NCBI GenBank assembly: GCA_963920665.1
Contig: OY987271.1
Coordinates: 188,501 to 252,500 of the forward strand
Source: Straminergon stramineum
Taxonomy: Eukaryota; Streptophyta; Bryopsida; Hypnales; Calliergonaceae
Direction: 5' to 3'
Length of the DNA stretch: 64,000 bases
The translations under genes and the position numbers were made by a program. The stretch's first letter is position 1; every line of letters begins with the position of its first letter. Of the stretch, positions 48,291 through 58,489 are shown one piece after another. The notes beneath the pieces were generated by a model. That model saw only the letters and a list, made by a program, of their open reading frames with translations. It was not told the DNA's origin and searched no databases.

Positions 48291-48701
48291 CGCGGATGGC
48301 TCATTTCTTCACAATCGTTTCCCTTCCGGAGTGGGTGATCCAGTGCCTTCGGGAATCTGCGCGCCCCTTCCGGCTTGGTGCGTGAACGATTGTGTTCGTA
48401 TTACTTTTTTTTAATCGGATTGGTTTGAGTGATTAGGGGTTGCCCCAACTTATAAGTCTTGAATTTTACGGAGTTCATTTGAGTGTTCTTAATTACTTGA
48501 ACCGTGTTTGAGTTGATTGGGTTGTCAGAAACTCAAGGTGTTCAAGTTTATGGTTGATTTGGTTGTTAGTAACAATAGGTGGAATTTGTTTTAATCCAAA
48601 TTCTTACTTTTCATTTGGTACATTGGGCCAAAGCGGGCGGAAATTGGATTTAAACTTTGTAATCCTTTCGGTACATTATTAATTGAGGTTTGGAGGTTAT
48701 C

Positions 48702-49796
48702 ATGTCGCGCGGAAGTGGTGGAGGAAGTAAGAAGGGGAAATCACAAGAGATCAATTGGAGAGATTTGGAAGATGTAACTTGCGTTGCGGAGAAGGGATGG
48801 GAAAAGGAGCCCAAGAAAATATGGGATTGCACAACATGCAAGAAGTACGTCAAAATGACGCACCTCTCCAAAATATGGCCACATGATTGCGCAGAGGTGT
48901 AAGTTCCTCGTTGGGAGGGACAAATGTCCACATGTAAGAGCGAACACTTTGTTCGCCGCTACGAGGAGATAACATCTGCATCAGGTTTACCAAGCTCCAA
49001 ACCAAATGTCATGAACTATTCGAACATGGCTATGATTTGGGCGGAGATAGTACTCCATAAAGAAGTAGATTGGCGCACGGTTGCAGGGCACAATGTCAGG
49101 AATTTGACTCACGAGGAAGCCATAATTCCTACTAACTGGGTTGGACCAAGTGATTGCATGCCAAAGTGGTCCAATCAAGGCTATGGAGGACTTCCTTCGA
49201 TCGTCTTGAAGGATGCTTAAGATGATTGGTCAGATGAAGATGAAGATGATGATGATCCAGCACCCGTGACATTTGGTGAGAGACATGAACGTCGAGAAGA
49301 TCGGGAAGACATTGAGTATCAACAACAAGTACAAGAGGCCATGCGTCGAAGCGTGGAAGACCGGGGTCGGCAATATGATAGGTCCTACTACCGTGACTAT
49401 AATGCACGTGGATCACGAGATGGGACAAGTGGTTCAAATTATGGTAACGCCCCCCAAGTTGGCTCTCAAAGTATAGGAGGAAGCCATGGACCGACACACT
49501 ATGGTCAGTATGGTGGTTCTAGCCAAGGAGGCTCTCAATACTACTCTGGATCGACTACACATGGTTCATATGGGCATCAGGGAGGCCCTTATTATGGCGG
49601 ATCAAGGGAAAGAGGGTCCTGGGAGAGTGCTCCAATTCCTCCTCCAACCTTTGGAGGTCCTTATGGAAATGAATATGGACAAGGAGGTGCATCAAGTGGA
49701 TATGGTTACAACTATGGGGGGGGACCATATATTAGGGTACATCCTTCAGGCCCAAATGACAAGAAGGATTCTGATTCGAATTTGGATTCCGAGTAA
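48702..49796 (+). pseudogene. Element D: Cys/His-domain ORF with Gly/Tyr/Ser-rich tail
   Basis: One frame from ATG 48702 to TAA 49796 (364 codons) has two internal TAA codons, at 48900 and 49218, and no frameshift. The N-terminal half matches element C: WDCTTCKKYVKMTHLSKIWP, a later TCKSEHFVRRYEE, then NYSNMAMIWAEIVLHKEVDW. The pattern of Cys and His residues suggests metal binding. After an acidic run (SDEDEDDDDPAP) the C-terminal third is low complexity, with repeated GGS, YGG, QGG and SYG units like an RNA-binding or prion-like tail, instead of the coiled coil and RING of element C. No known family is recognised. It is probably cargo or a self-encoded protein of a mobile element. Confidence 0.55.
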
Positions 49797-49799
49797 AGT

Positions 49800-50880
49800 A
49801 GTTAAGTAGAGTATGGTATTCTAGTCATCTTATGTTTGTTTTACTGTATGGTTCACTCATTGTAATGTACATAGACGGTAGAGTGCGGCAAGTATAGCAC
49901 AATGCTCTTGATGAGTTGTAATCACGTTTTTGTGATTTTGATACAAATACATTGTATTTTTATATTTTAATAAAGCGATATTTCTGTCACGTAATTTGTA
50001 GGATTTAATACCATTGATGTATGACTATGGGTTAATGGATATTTGTGAAAATGGAAAATGTATTGGACCACTTTCTATAATTTTCTCATTTCAATCATTC
50101 AATGTGAATAGGTGAATTGCAAATGCAAAGGATGTCCCAAATATACAATAGAGGTTTGTAGAATAGTGAGAACCACCATTTTAGTTTCATTTGCTATTAG
50201 AAATTGAACCCTAAACCCTAGAAGTCCGAAGGCTTTTTTCCATCGAAGACAATTTAGTGATTTAGAATTGCCATTTCAATTACAAAGAACTAGAAAATGT
50301 AGGAACAATGTTTTTGGCATGTCGGATTGTACGATTTTGTACTATAGCAATTTATGAATGTGTAGAAGTAATTTCAAAAACTTAACCCACATAGATTGTA
50401 AGATATTTGGCTATTTGCATTCAAGGTGACTGAAACAAATGATTTTGCTATTTGCTTGACTAGATTTTTGGCTTCTAATTATTGAAACAATAAATATTTC
50501 CACTTGTGAGTACGATTTTATAATTTTGTATGTTGAAGACTTGAAGAATTTATATGAGAGCATGAGAATGTAGGAAGAAAAATTCCCCCAAAAGATGTTT
50601 AGTTTTTATTCATAAGAGAATTGATAAGTTGAGTATATTCAAGATAGATACTAGAACATTAATAATTTTAAGATAGAATTATGTAAACATGAGAATCTCA
50701 ACGGTGAGAGTATTTCAAACAAGCAAACATCACCGGCTATTCCTCTATAATTTTTTTTCATTTCCATGATAGATGATTTACTTGATTCTTACTTCGGTTT
50801 GAAACTGAAATGTTGAATATGATACCTATGTTTGACTTAGAGATGTTCAAGAGAAATTAAAATCTCCGATCGTGCAATTC
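49800..50880. other. AT-rich 3' flank of element D, no gene seen
   Basis: A short telomere-like ACCCTAAACCCTAG lies near 50208. AATAAAG at about 49968-49974 could be a poly(A) signal for the element D transcript. Nothing else is supported. Confidence 0.4.
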
Positions 50881-50884
50881 ATCT

Positions 50885-51285
50885 CTTCTGTCCGCCTCGT
50901 TTCATCCATCTACCGACGCCAGACGGGCTGCCGCATCCACACCATCCACACCGTCCGATCGTGCGGACAGCCTGCCGTCTGTCCGATCGGGCGAGGTCGT
51001 GGCGTCTACGACAAGCCGGCCGTCGGATCTGGCGGACGCCGATCATCCTGTTGATCGGACGGTCGGCTCGAGGCGGACCTAGGCGGACGGATGACCGTCC
51101 GCACAGTCGGACGCCTGGCTCGGGGTGGACGGAAGACCGTCCCCGGAATTGGACGGCCATGACAAGGCAGACGGCCATCTTGAGGCGGTCGGAGTGCGGC
51201 TGAACGATCAGATGGTTGCGACGAGGCGGACGATCAGACGGCCGCGACGAGGCGGACAGCCCGTCCGCAATCACTTTTGCCTTGC
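50885..51285. repeat. GC-rich CGGACG/CGTCCG array upstream of element E
   Basis: Repeated GGCGGAC, GACGGCC, CCGTCCGC and GATCGGACGG words in both orientations (for example AGGCGGACGGATGACCGTCC near 51080) fill about 400 bp. The array ends about 170 bp before the element E start codon. Short inverted repeats are frequent, so local hairpins are likely. Confidence 0.7.
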
Positions 51286-51451
51286 CCCTTGCGTTTCGCA
51301 AGTGTGGAGTGGAGAGCTTGGTGGTTCGTCCTCCATTGGTTCCTCTCCTCGGGAAGGCGGAAGTCTTATTTTGGGGCCCCCACTATTGCCATTTTTTGTA
51401 GCGAACTTCGAAGTTTTAGTTACAAATTTCGGGTATTAAAAATTTATCACG

Positions 51452-52873
51452 ATGCCAAGATCGAAGAGGGCGGCGAAGGGAAAACAAGTGGTGCAAGAGG
51501 TGGAAAGTAAGGAAATTCCATCCGATGCATGCAAAGCATTCATGACCGAATGCATTGCAAAATTCTATGAATTGGAAACCACTGTGTCTCTTGACACAAA
51601 ATATGTAAGATATGGAGAGGAGTGTCCATCCAAATTCAAGGCAAACATGACGCAAAGAATGTTGGATGCCTTATACGTTCCGCAATGGCAACATGAGACA
51701 GAGAAGAGGGGTTTCAACAAATGTTTGGAGAACAAGGTGCATGATGCATTGTGGAACGCTGATGTGGTTCTCGGAAAAGACGGGAAACAACATCGTGCAA
51801 ATGATGAAGCCTTTGAGCAAGTCATTCTCAAAGCTCAATTGTTTATTGGGCGTTGCGCCCCATTTGTGAAGAGGTGTAATAGACGAGGGTCTTTGGATTG
51901 GTGGACTAGCGATGAGGGTCTTGCTCAATTGGATATGGGTAGATGTCATCTTATAGCGCTTCCGGACACTACACGGGTGATTCCCCAAGATGACTTAATC
52001 ATGAAGGGAGGATATGCAACGATTCGGAGGGTGAGAATTGAAGGATGTCCAGAGATAGCTCCATCTTGGGAGTTCGCAGCAAAGATATCCAACCACCATG
52101 GTACGCAACCTCAGCTTGCAAAGTTGGAACATCAGAATGAATCAATGGCAATGAGGATTCCACATTCAGGAGTCATACGGTTTGTTGCAGTTCATGCAAG
52201 AACAAATGAAGGGTACTCGTATTAGTGGAATGGCGGAACACTTCAGCAAATGTTGAACCTGGATAACGATTATCCAAACAACATATATGTTCGGTTACAG
52301 TATTCGAACCCAACAGAGTCCGATGTGACTAAAGCTTTTCATCTCGCTCGATTTCGGAAGAAGCGCATCAAGCTTGCTTGGGCATTGGTGCATATCATGA
52401 ATGCGGTACATGTGTCTGGACATCTAGACAATGATATTTCTCCAGACAACATCATGTTTCATTTTCCTGATGATGAATCACGTGTCTACATTGGCATTTG
52501 CGATTGGGGCATGACTATTGTAGCTACCGAACCAATGAAATCCTTGTATACGTTCACATCTACAAGTGAAATGAACGAAGCTTTAACAAGGAGGTGGTGG
52601 GTGGATCCAAGCATTGCATATTTGCATAGAAGAGATGCAAATGTGGAAATCATTCCACATTTATCACGTGCATCGGAGGAATATGCGATTGGTAAAATAG
52701 CTCAAAGGATCAATAAACAATGCATGTCAGAGAACTACAGCAAATTGCAACGGGAAACAAATGCAATGGCCATGTTTAGCCACCACCAATTGGGAATTGT
52801 GTTTGACGGGCATGTTGGAAACATTGGTGAGTGCAATCATGTAAAATATATTGCAGTTACTAGTTCTTTTTAA
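51452..52873 (+). pseudogene. Element E: protein-kinase-like ORF with an in-frame TAG
   Basis: One frame runs from ATG 51452 to TAA 52873 (473 codons), with one TAG at 52223-52225. A Lys/Arg-rich start (MPRSKRAAKGKQ) and a helical domain precede a kinase-like fold. Visible parts are a Gly-poor loop (KGGYATIRRV), the candidate lysine in EFAAKI, hinge region FVAVHARTNEGYSY*WNGGT, catalytic loop HLDNDISPDNIMFHF and ICDWGM for the DFG motif. The DISPDN loop and DWG recall atypical eukaryotic-like kinases rather than classical HRDLKPEN/DFG ones. The catalytic Asp and the Asp of DWG are kept, but the usual loop Lys is Ser. The TAG falls just before the GGTL strand. Whether it is active cannot be judged. 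Confidence 0.6.
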
Positions 52874-52959
52874 TGCACTGGGGTCTCCCATTTGTTCAAA
52901 AAATAAATATATATATATACATATATTGGATAACACCTAAGTAAAATCCACCATTTCCC

Positions 52960-53006
52960 GTCCGCGCCTTGACTGCACGAGTTCGTGCCCTAACACTCAC
53001 GCTGAA
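52960..53006. repeat. Single diverged 47-bp repeat unit
   Basis: GTCCGCGCCTTGACTGCACG starts a unit that ends CACTCACGCTGAA. The next unit begins GTCCGCACC at 53007 but is not continued. It is the same unit as the tandem array at 53368-53520. Confidence 0.7.
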
Positions 53007-53367
53007 GTCCGCACCATGGTTGTTCGGCCGAACAACTCGACAACACGACATCCAACACGTCTAGTAGACCCCCTTGTCCGTCTAATAAAGTCAACTTTAA
53101 GGTTGACTTTCAAATAAAACACTTTCTATTTCCAATCTTGACATATTTGAATTTCATTTTATTGAAGTGTCTCAATTTAATAATCACTTATTCCATTCTT
53201 AATTATGGATCATAAATAAAATGAGATTTCAAATTATCTCTGCTGTTAGGATAAGGCTTTATTCGTCAAAATTGTCATGTATACACGACACTCGTCTTGT
53301 ACGACACGCAACATCAGACGAACAACTCGACACCTAACCCCAAAATGTATTCGACAGAACAATCCTG

Positions 53368-53525
53368 GTCCGCGCCCTACCTGAACGAGTCCTCGCCCTG
53401 ACGCTCACGTTGAAGTCCGCGCCCTGCTTAAACGAGTCCTCGCCTTGACGCTCATGCTGAAGTCCGTGCCTTGCCTGAAAGAGTCCGTGCCCTGACGCTC
53501 ACGCTGAAGTCCGCGCCCTGACGGT
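53368..53525. repeat. 47-bp tandem repeat, three full units plus a partial
   Basis: Unit starts are 53368, 53415, 53462 and 53509, an exact 47-bp period. The consensus begins GTCCGCGCCCTGCCTGAACG, then AGTCCTCGCCCTGACGCTCA, then CGCTGAA. The array lies in the 3' part of element E, between the kinase ORF and the GC-rich end at about 53620-53690. Confidence 0.85.
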
Positions 53526-53612
53526 GGCATGATGACATCCGTGCCTTAGATCTCGCTATCCGAGGTGACGTGTCATTCAAAAAAATTCCACAACTGTGAA
53601 AAATTGAAGCCG

Positions 53613-53692
53613 TCCATGGTGTCCGGATCGTCCGTCCGTCCGGTCTAGTTCGCCCGAGGGTCCGGGACGTCCAGTGACCCTAACCCGTCCGA
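53613..53692. repeat. GC-rich terminal-like array at the 3' side of element E
   Basis: CGTCCGTCCGTCCGG and CGCCCGAGGGTCCGG units are followed by GGGACGTCCAGTGACCCTAACCC (53664-53686). Read on the minus strand this gives GGGTTAGGGTCACTGGACGTCCC, which resembles the hAT left end GGGTTGACGAAAGTGAGCGTCCC. It is a candidate right terminus of element E. Confidence 0.4.
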
Positions 53693-53949
53693 TATGACAA
53701 CCGTGATCTTAATGAGTTGTTTTAGGCTAAGAGGGTTCTAATCATGTTTCCCTGTTAAAAACTTTGAAAAATTCTATATAATTATATACTCTTAAATACT
53801 AAGATGGTGACTTCTAAGATTACGGCTCGCGACATCCACTGTGGACAGCCCATACTTTGTGGAGGTCATAAGCTCAATGTTCAAGAAAGAGCCCAAAGTT
53901 GAAGACCTCTCTTCTTAGCTGTTTATTTGCGTTGACAAAAAGGAACAAG

Positions 53950-54314
53950 CGCAGGTTTTGAGATATATAGAAACCAATAAGGTTTTGGACTACTACAACA
54001 TTGAGTATGCTGATTATTATGCGGGGAAGAATGATCGGCTAAGAGATGTGGCGGTAGCCAGGACACCTAAGAAGGTCATTCTCATATTCTTGCAGAACTT
54101 GGAGAATCCTGTGCAGGTCAAAATTCCTAAAGAGTTTCAGTGTCCAGAAACAGCTAGATACATGAAGGTGCGGGCATATAGTGAGCTCGAGTACTGGAGG
54201 AATAATTTGGAGCTGCAGATGGAGTTTTACTTGTCGTTTATCAAGACCTTTTGTACACCGAGCATGTGTGTATTCTCGGCATTTGCTGGCGGAAAGCTCA
54301 TCTGCACCACATGA
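53950..54314 (+). CDS. Region F ORF1: possible C-terminal exon, methyltransferase-like (weak)
   Basis: The coding stretch follows a splice-acceptor-like GCGCAG at about 53955 and has no ATG until MKVRAYSEL, so it is probably an internal or last exon. The residues read RYIETNKVLDYYNIEYADYY, ARTPKKVILIFLQNLE, then CTPSMCVFSAFAGGKLICT and TGA 54312-54314. The last segment distantly resembles motif I of beta-type DNA methyltransferases (VLDPFAGSGTT), which stands C-terminal in that class; this is a low-confidence guess. The perfect palindrome begins 10 bp after the stop. Confidence 0.35.
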
Positions 54315-54323
54315 AAGCACTTT

Positions 54324-54338
54324 AGCTCGATTCGAGCT
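54324..54338. promoter_or_regulatory. Palindrome AGCTCGA-T-TCGAGCT, copy 1
   Basis: Perfect 7-bp arms around one central base; with a G.T pair the arms extend to TTTAGCTCGA/TCGAGCTGAA. It lies 10 bp after the stop of F ORF1. A degenerate relative, AACTCGAGTCGAGAT, lies at 54415-54429, before the ATG of ORF2. Confidence 0.8.
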
Positions 54339-54468
54339 GAACCACAACTAAACCCAATTGTAGTAATAGAGCTTTCTAGTTTGTTTCTTAGTGTTTGAAG
54401 GAGCATGTACTTTTAACTCGAGTCGAGATGAATAGCATAGATGGTTTTCTAACTCATGCACTCCCTTC

Positions 54469-55556
54469 ATGCATATGACTTCTGTTGACGTTTATGTCAC
54501 TAGTCCATTAGAGGAATCGAGTTGGTGGGAGGAAATCTGTGCTAAGGCAATGACCCTGGACAAGAGCGACTTCATCGATAGTGGATACAAAATTCAGTCC
54601 TTCAATGCTACCCAAGGGACGGAGTGGAGCCCTCCTCGTCCAAAAGAAAGCTCTGATCCAGCCATGATTCTCCAGGGAGCCAAGAAAGGAGGAGGCTAGT
54701 GCCCGTCTTTGACGATCTTGAGGATTTCTCCGAGGAGGAGGAAAAAGATGACGATAATGACTTCGAGGGCAACGGTGGGTTGGATGACTTGTCAACACCA
54801 ACAAGTTGTCCACTGACCGATATCCCAAGGTCCTCTGCATCCTCCATACTACCACCTGTTGCCTACACTCCTTTGACGCCGACATGTTTGGGTCGACCGG
54901 ACAAGAAACAGAAGAGGGATACTATCACGAGTGTCGTAAAGCAACTAGCAAACCTGCAGAAAGCGCACATGGAGTCCATCGCCCTAATGTAAGTGCAGGT
55001 AGCTCTCGCGCAATAGAAGAACGACCTTGCGTTGGCTCAATTGAGGGAAGAGTAGGCAAGGGATTGCGAGGCGAACATCGAGATGAACAAAAGCACGTAT
55101 GAGTGGATGCGGGAGGAGGCAAGGGTGAACATAGAGGAAGCAAGGGCCAATAGGGAAATCCTGGCCTTGTTGTTGGATAGGACTGGAGTGAAGCCACTCC
55201 AATCTCTAGAACCTGCTTCTACCTCTCTACCTCAGATATTGCTCGGCCAAGCATCGGGCTCCAACAACAGCAATGCTTCAAGTCCGCCAGTGATCGTGAA
55301 TGTGGTGCCATCTCTACTGATGGAGTCTCCTATCCCTACACCTCTTCCACCTTCGGAGGAAATTTTCACGGAGACCTCCTTGGACAAGGAACTTGAAGAG
55401 GCAATCAGCAAGCGCAAGAAAGGAGAAGCTGAGGCAACGTCAACAGTAGTGGATGTCACGCAGATTGGGCACAACCTGACTGTGAATGCTTTCGAGATGG
55501 AACTCGGAAGTGGTTCCTTATCCACCGAAGATCCACCTATAGGTTGTGCCCAATGA
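54469..55556 (+). pseudogene. Region F ORF2: decayed coiled-coil protein
   Basis: The frame from ATG 54469 (VTSPLEESSWWEEICAKAM) ends at TAG 54697. A +1/-1 change near 54680 leads into the long frame from about 54699 (VFDDLEDFSEEEEKDDD) to TGA 55554-55556. Inside that frame TAA 54990, TAG 55014 and TAG 55053 interrupt a coiled coil where Gln is expected ('ALM*VQVALAQ*KNDLALAQLREE*ARDCEA'). An acidic N-terminal part, a KKQKRD basic stretch and a Ser/Pro-rich C-terminal half are visible. The general plan resembles transposon-associated Myb/SANT-like cofactors, but no such domain was identified. A palindrome follows 30 bp after the stop. Confidence 0.45.
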
Positions 55557-55585
55557 CAACTCCATTTCTGTTTGTTTGTAGTTTT

Positions 55586-55600
55586 AGCTCGACTCGAGCT
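55586..55600. promoter_or_regulatory. Palindrome AGCTCGA-C-TCGAGCT, copy 2
   Basis: Perfect 7-bp arms with central C, starting 30 bp after the stop of F ORF2. It shares the TTT prefix of copy 1 and the AAC suffix of copy 3. Confidence 0.8.
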
Positions 55601-55807
55601 AACTTGTAAAGAAAATGCTCAGGTTTAGAGTTTTTGTAGATATTGACTCGGTTTGGGTAGAGCCCTACCATCGATGGGGAGAACCATAGAGTTTGTCGAT
55701 TTTGTACTCAATTTTGTGTTTTGACACTCAGATTTTGAGCATGTAATATATAATTCTCATAGAGAAGTGTTTCACAAAATTCTGTATCGCAGGCACTTTA
55801 AATGTTG

Positions 55808-57098
55808 CACCCCTTAGTGACACTTACCACCTTAAGTCCACCTTCTAATGTTTTTCAAGCACTTCATACTTTAGTGGCACCAAGAGTCATGCTCTCCTAA
55901 CACTACACATGCCACGCACATCCAATGTTAATTTCCCATTTCAACTCTTTGTACTAAGTCCCAGTCACCAGGACTACTAGCACACACACACACATCATGA
56001 CACCAAGGCATGTTACTTGGTAATATGGGGCGGAACTTCCATCTTATTGTGTAAGAACCCATGGTGGCACTACTTACCATACTCCTAACCGCCCTTAAGT
56101 GTCATCCCAACTCCATACTAGGCTCCTTGTGTATTTTCTACTTTTCACTTCGTCACTAACCGGGACTCACTATTCGGGACACCTCAACATAGCCTAGCAA
56201 GGAGTGGGACTCCACCCAACCGGTGCCACGAGACATCCACAAGTGTCCCATGGTGCCTTGAAGTGGTGGTGACCCCACACCACCAACCTTGAGTCACCAG
56301 GACTCACCAAGGCTCCAAGAGGGAGTGAGGAGGGAGACCAACCCCTCCTATAGTACTCTCTGTGGGATTCAAGAGACACCCCCCCCCCTTGTATGTCAAA
56401 GGGGACTCCTAAAACCACTTTGGTTTTGGAAGACCACCCCATTTCTCCCGATTCGCCCTAGTTTGGGACTCCCGAACTTCCACCCGGCATAACTTTGCGG
56501 TCTGGGCTCCAAATCTCACAAGCGAGCTCATTTTCGACATCTACTCGACGATTAGATGCCTATGGACTACTCACTTGACCCATTTGGACAAGTATTCACA
56601 AAGTTATCGCCCTCCAAACATTCGGGTCCATTGGGAGAGGCGTCACGCCTTCACCATGGCGTTTCTTTTGGCCATAACTTGAGGCCACTACCTTAGAACC
56701 TTGTAATGCTTGTCAATATAGCATCCTTGTGTTCTTAGCTTTCCAAGGATATGCTACATGACATACTTCATGGAGGGATTCCTCATGAACCCCTCCCTCC
56801 TAGCCCTTAAGTGTCTCGGCACCATCGGGACACCTTTACCTTTGAATGCCCATAATTTTTGACTCACAAGTCTAAATCACGCGTTCTTTGGACGGCTAGA
56901 AGCGTCTCCTCGATACCTTTTCAATCATATATCACAAACCCTCAAATTCATCTGGATCAGAGTGTTACCACGCTCTGATCGCTCGGGACTCCTAGTCCCC
57001 CTTACCTCATCTTTTGCAAGACTTGGGGAGTCACCCCCAATGTCCCCCTTGCTCACCAAGGTGACACGGGCACGCCTTGTGATGAGGGTCGTGACAGC
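55808..57098 (-). mobile_element. 1.3-kb dispersed repeat, copy 3 (full length, in the FCP1-like gene)
   Basis: Flanked by an exact 8-bp direct repeat AAATGTTG (55800-55807 and 57099-57106). On the minus strand it begins GCTGTCACGACCCTC and ends CTAAGGGGTG. It aligns throughout with 32399-33704. Joining the flanks would place AAATGTTG about 6 bp inside an exon, just after a splice-acceptor-like TGTATCGCAG ending at 55792. So the repeat broke an exon of the FCP1-like gene. A (CA)n tract lies near 55981-55995. Confidence 0.85.
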
Positions 57099-58247
57099 AA
57101 ATGTTGAGAAATGGAATGATTCTGTGCATCCTCTCGCTGCTCCCACTCCTCCGTTGTTTCCCAAAGGCATTCGAAACACTAGCAACAGACTAGGAAAAGA
57201 CGCCACAAAGTGTGAAGATGAGGCCTTTGTCCTTGCTCGTATAATTGCAATTCTAGAAGATGCCAGCCAACTCTCTCTTTCAACACAGCAGGAGGTACAA
57301 ATCCATCCTTCTATATAGTCACGAGATTCAGTCATTTCTCGTTTTCCCCCGAAACTCGGTATGCCGTCTTGCTTGGTTTTTGTGTGAAGTCCGCAATGTG
57401 CCACTTTTGCGTTTGATAACTGGCTCCGCTTTCCTCTATCTTTTATCAGGGATCCGGCCTTCCAATAGCTTGTGGGGGGACGTCGCAAGATGTCGATCGG
57501 CCATTGAGGTCCAAGGTGACGAACAAGTGGATCAACGTCATCCTGGATCTCAATGGCATTCTTTGTTTGTGCAAAGACTGGAAGTCAAAGGGGTTGATCA
57601 GGCAGGTCAACCACCGGGCAGAGCCACATTCTACCACGATGGCCACCGTGGTGGGTCCGAAAGCCGTCTATGTGCGGCCTAATTGCTCCACGTTCCTCGT
57701 CGAGCTAAAAAAGATAGTAGTCGTCTCAGTGTGGAGTTCCATGAAGAAATCCACAACTGACGATATTTGTGAATATCTTTTTCGAGACAGGCAAATGCCG
57801 TTCCTAGTTCTTGGGCAAGACTCCTGCAAGACTATCAAATGCATGGATAGATCAAGGAGGCTCACAGCCTTCAAGGAACCTGGCACAGAGAAGGACTTAT
57901 TTTTAAAGAATCTAGACGTGCTTTTCGAGAAACCAGGGGGGCCATTCACTTCTGAAAATACTGTGATAGTAGATGACAGCCCGCGTAAGCACATAATGAA
58001 TAAGCCCGAGAACATAGTGCTCATGGAGTCTTGGAGTAACTAGAGAAATGGCGACAAAGACAATTTCCTCCTCGCATTGCTACTTCCGTGGTTTCAACAA
58101 CTGCACGTCCATCGCAACGTGGGGCTCAAGTCGTTTCGCAATAATAAGAAAGGGAAAATTGGACAACGAATGCTTTGCGACAAAAGAGGTCATCGAGAGT
58201 ATGACAAACTCATGGAGGTTGTGCGAGGATCAATGAGTCTACCTTAG
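57099..58247 (+). pseudogene. Region F ORF3: FCP1/NIF-type (HAD) phosphatase-like gene, interrupted
   Basis: Exon 57099-57294 (ANVEKWNDSV; DEAFVLARIIAILEDASQ) joins in phase 0 to an exon from 57450 (GSGLPIACGGTSQDVDRP), with GT at 57295 and TTTTATCAG before 57450. The second exon carries an FCP1-homology domain: VILDLNGILC (motif I, with Asn for the second Asp), YVRPNCSTFLVELKK, VVSVWSSMKK (motif II) and TVIVDDSPRKH (motif III). Plant HAD-like proteins often show such DLNG variants, so catalysis is doubtful. TAG at 58041-58043 interrupts the frame. Coding character continues in the same frame (RNGDKDNFLLALLLPWFQQL) to TAG 58247. The upstream exon is broken by the 1.3-kb repeat. It is probably a gene captured by, or originally part of, the mobile region F. 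Confidence 0.7.
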
Positions 58248-58276
58248 TTAGGGATGCGTGGCGAGGTATGTAGTTC

Positions 58277-58291
58277 AGCTCGAATCGAGCT
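58277..58291. promoter_or_regulatory. Palindrome AGCTCGA-A-TCGAGCT, copy 3
   Basis: Perfect 7-bp arms with central A, 30 bp after the last stop of F ORF3. A degenerate copy (AGCTAGGGTCGAACT) follows at 58344-58358, before the ATG of ORF4, repeating the perfect-then-degenerate order seen after ORF1. Confidence 0.8.
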
Positions 58292-58489
58292 AACTGGTAA
58301 TCCTTGCAAGCAATCCGGAATACTATATAGGATTCTGCATTTCAGCTAGGGTCGAACTGAAGTGTTGCATGGGGAGACGGATTCAGACATTGCTTAGACA
58401 CCTTTGTTGCTAGGATGTTGTTGCAGTTCATCCTACTACGATGAATTGCTTGAATGGATTGGTTCTAATTGTTTTTGTCTATGTTTTAG

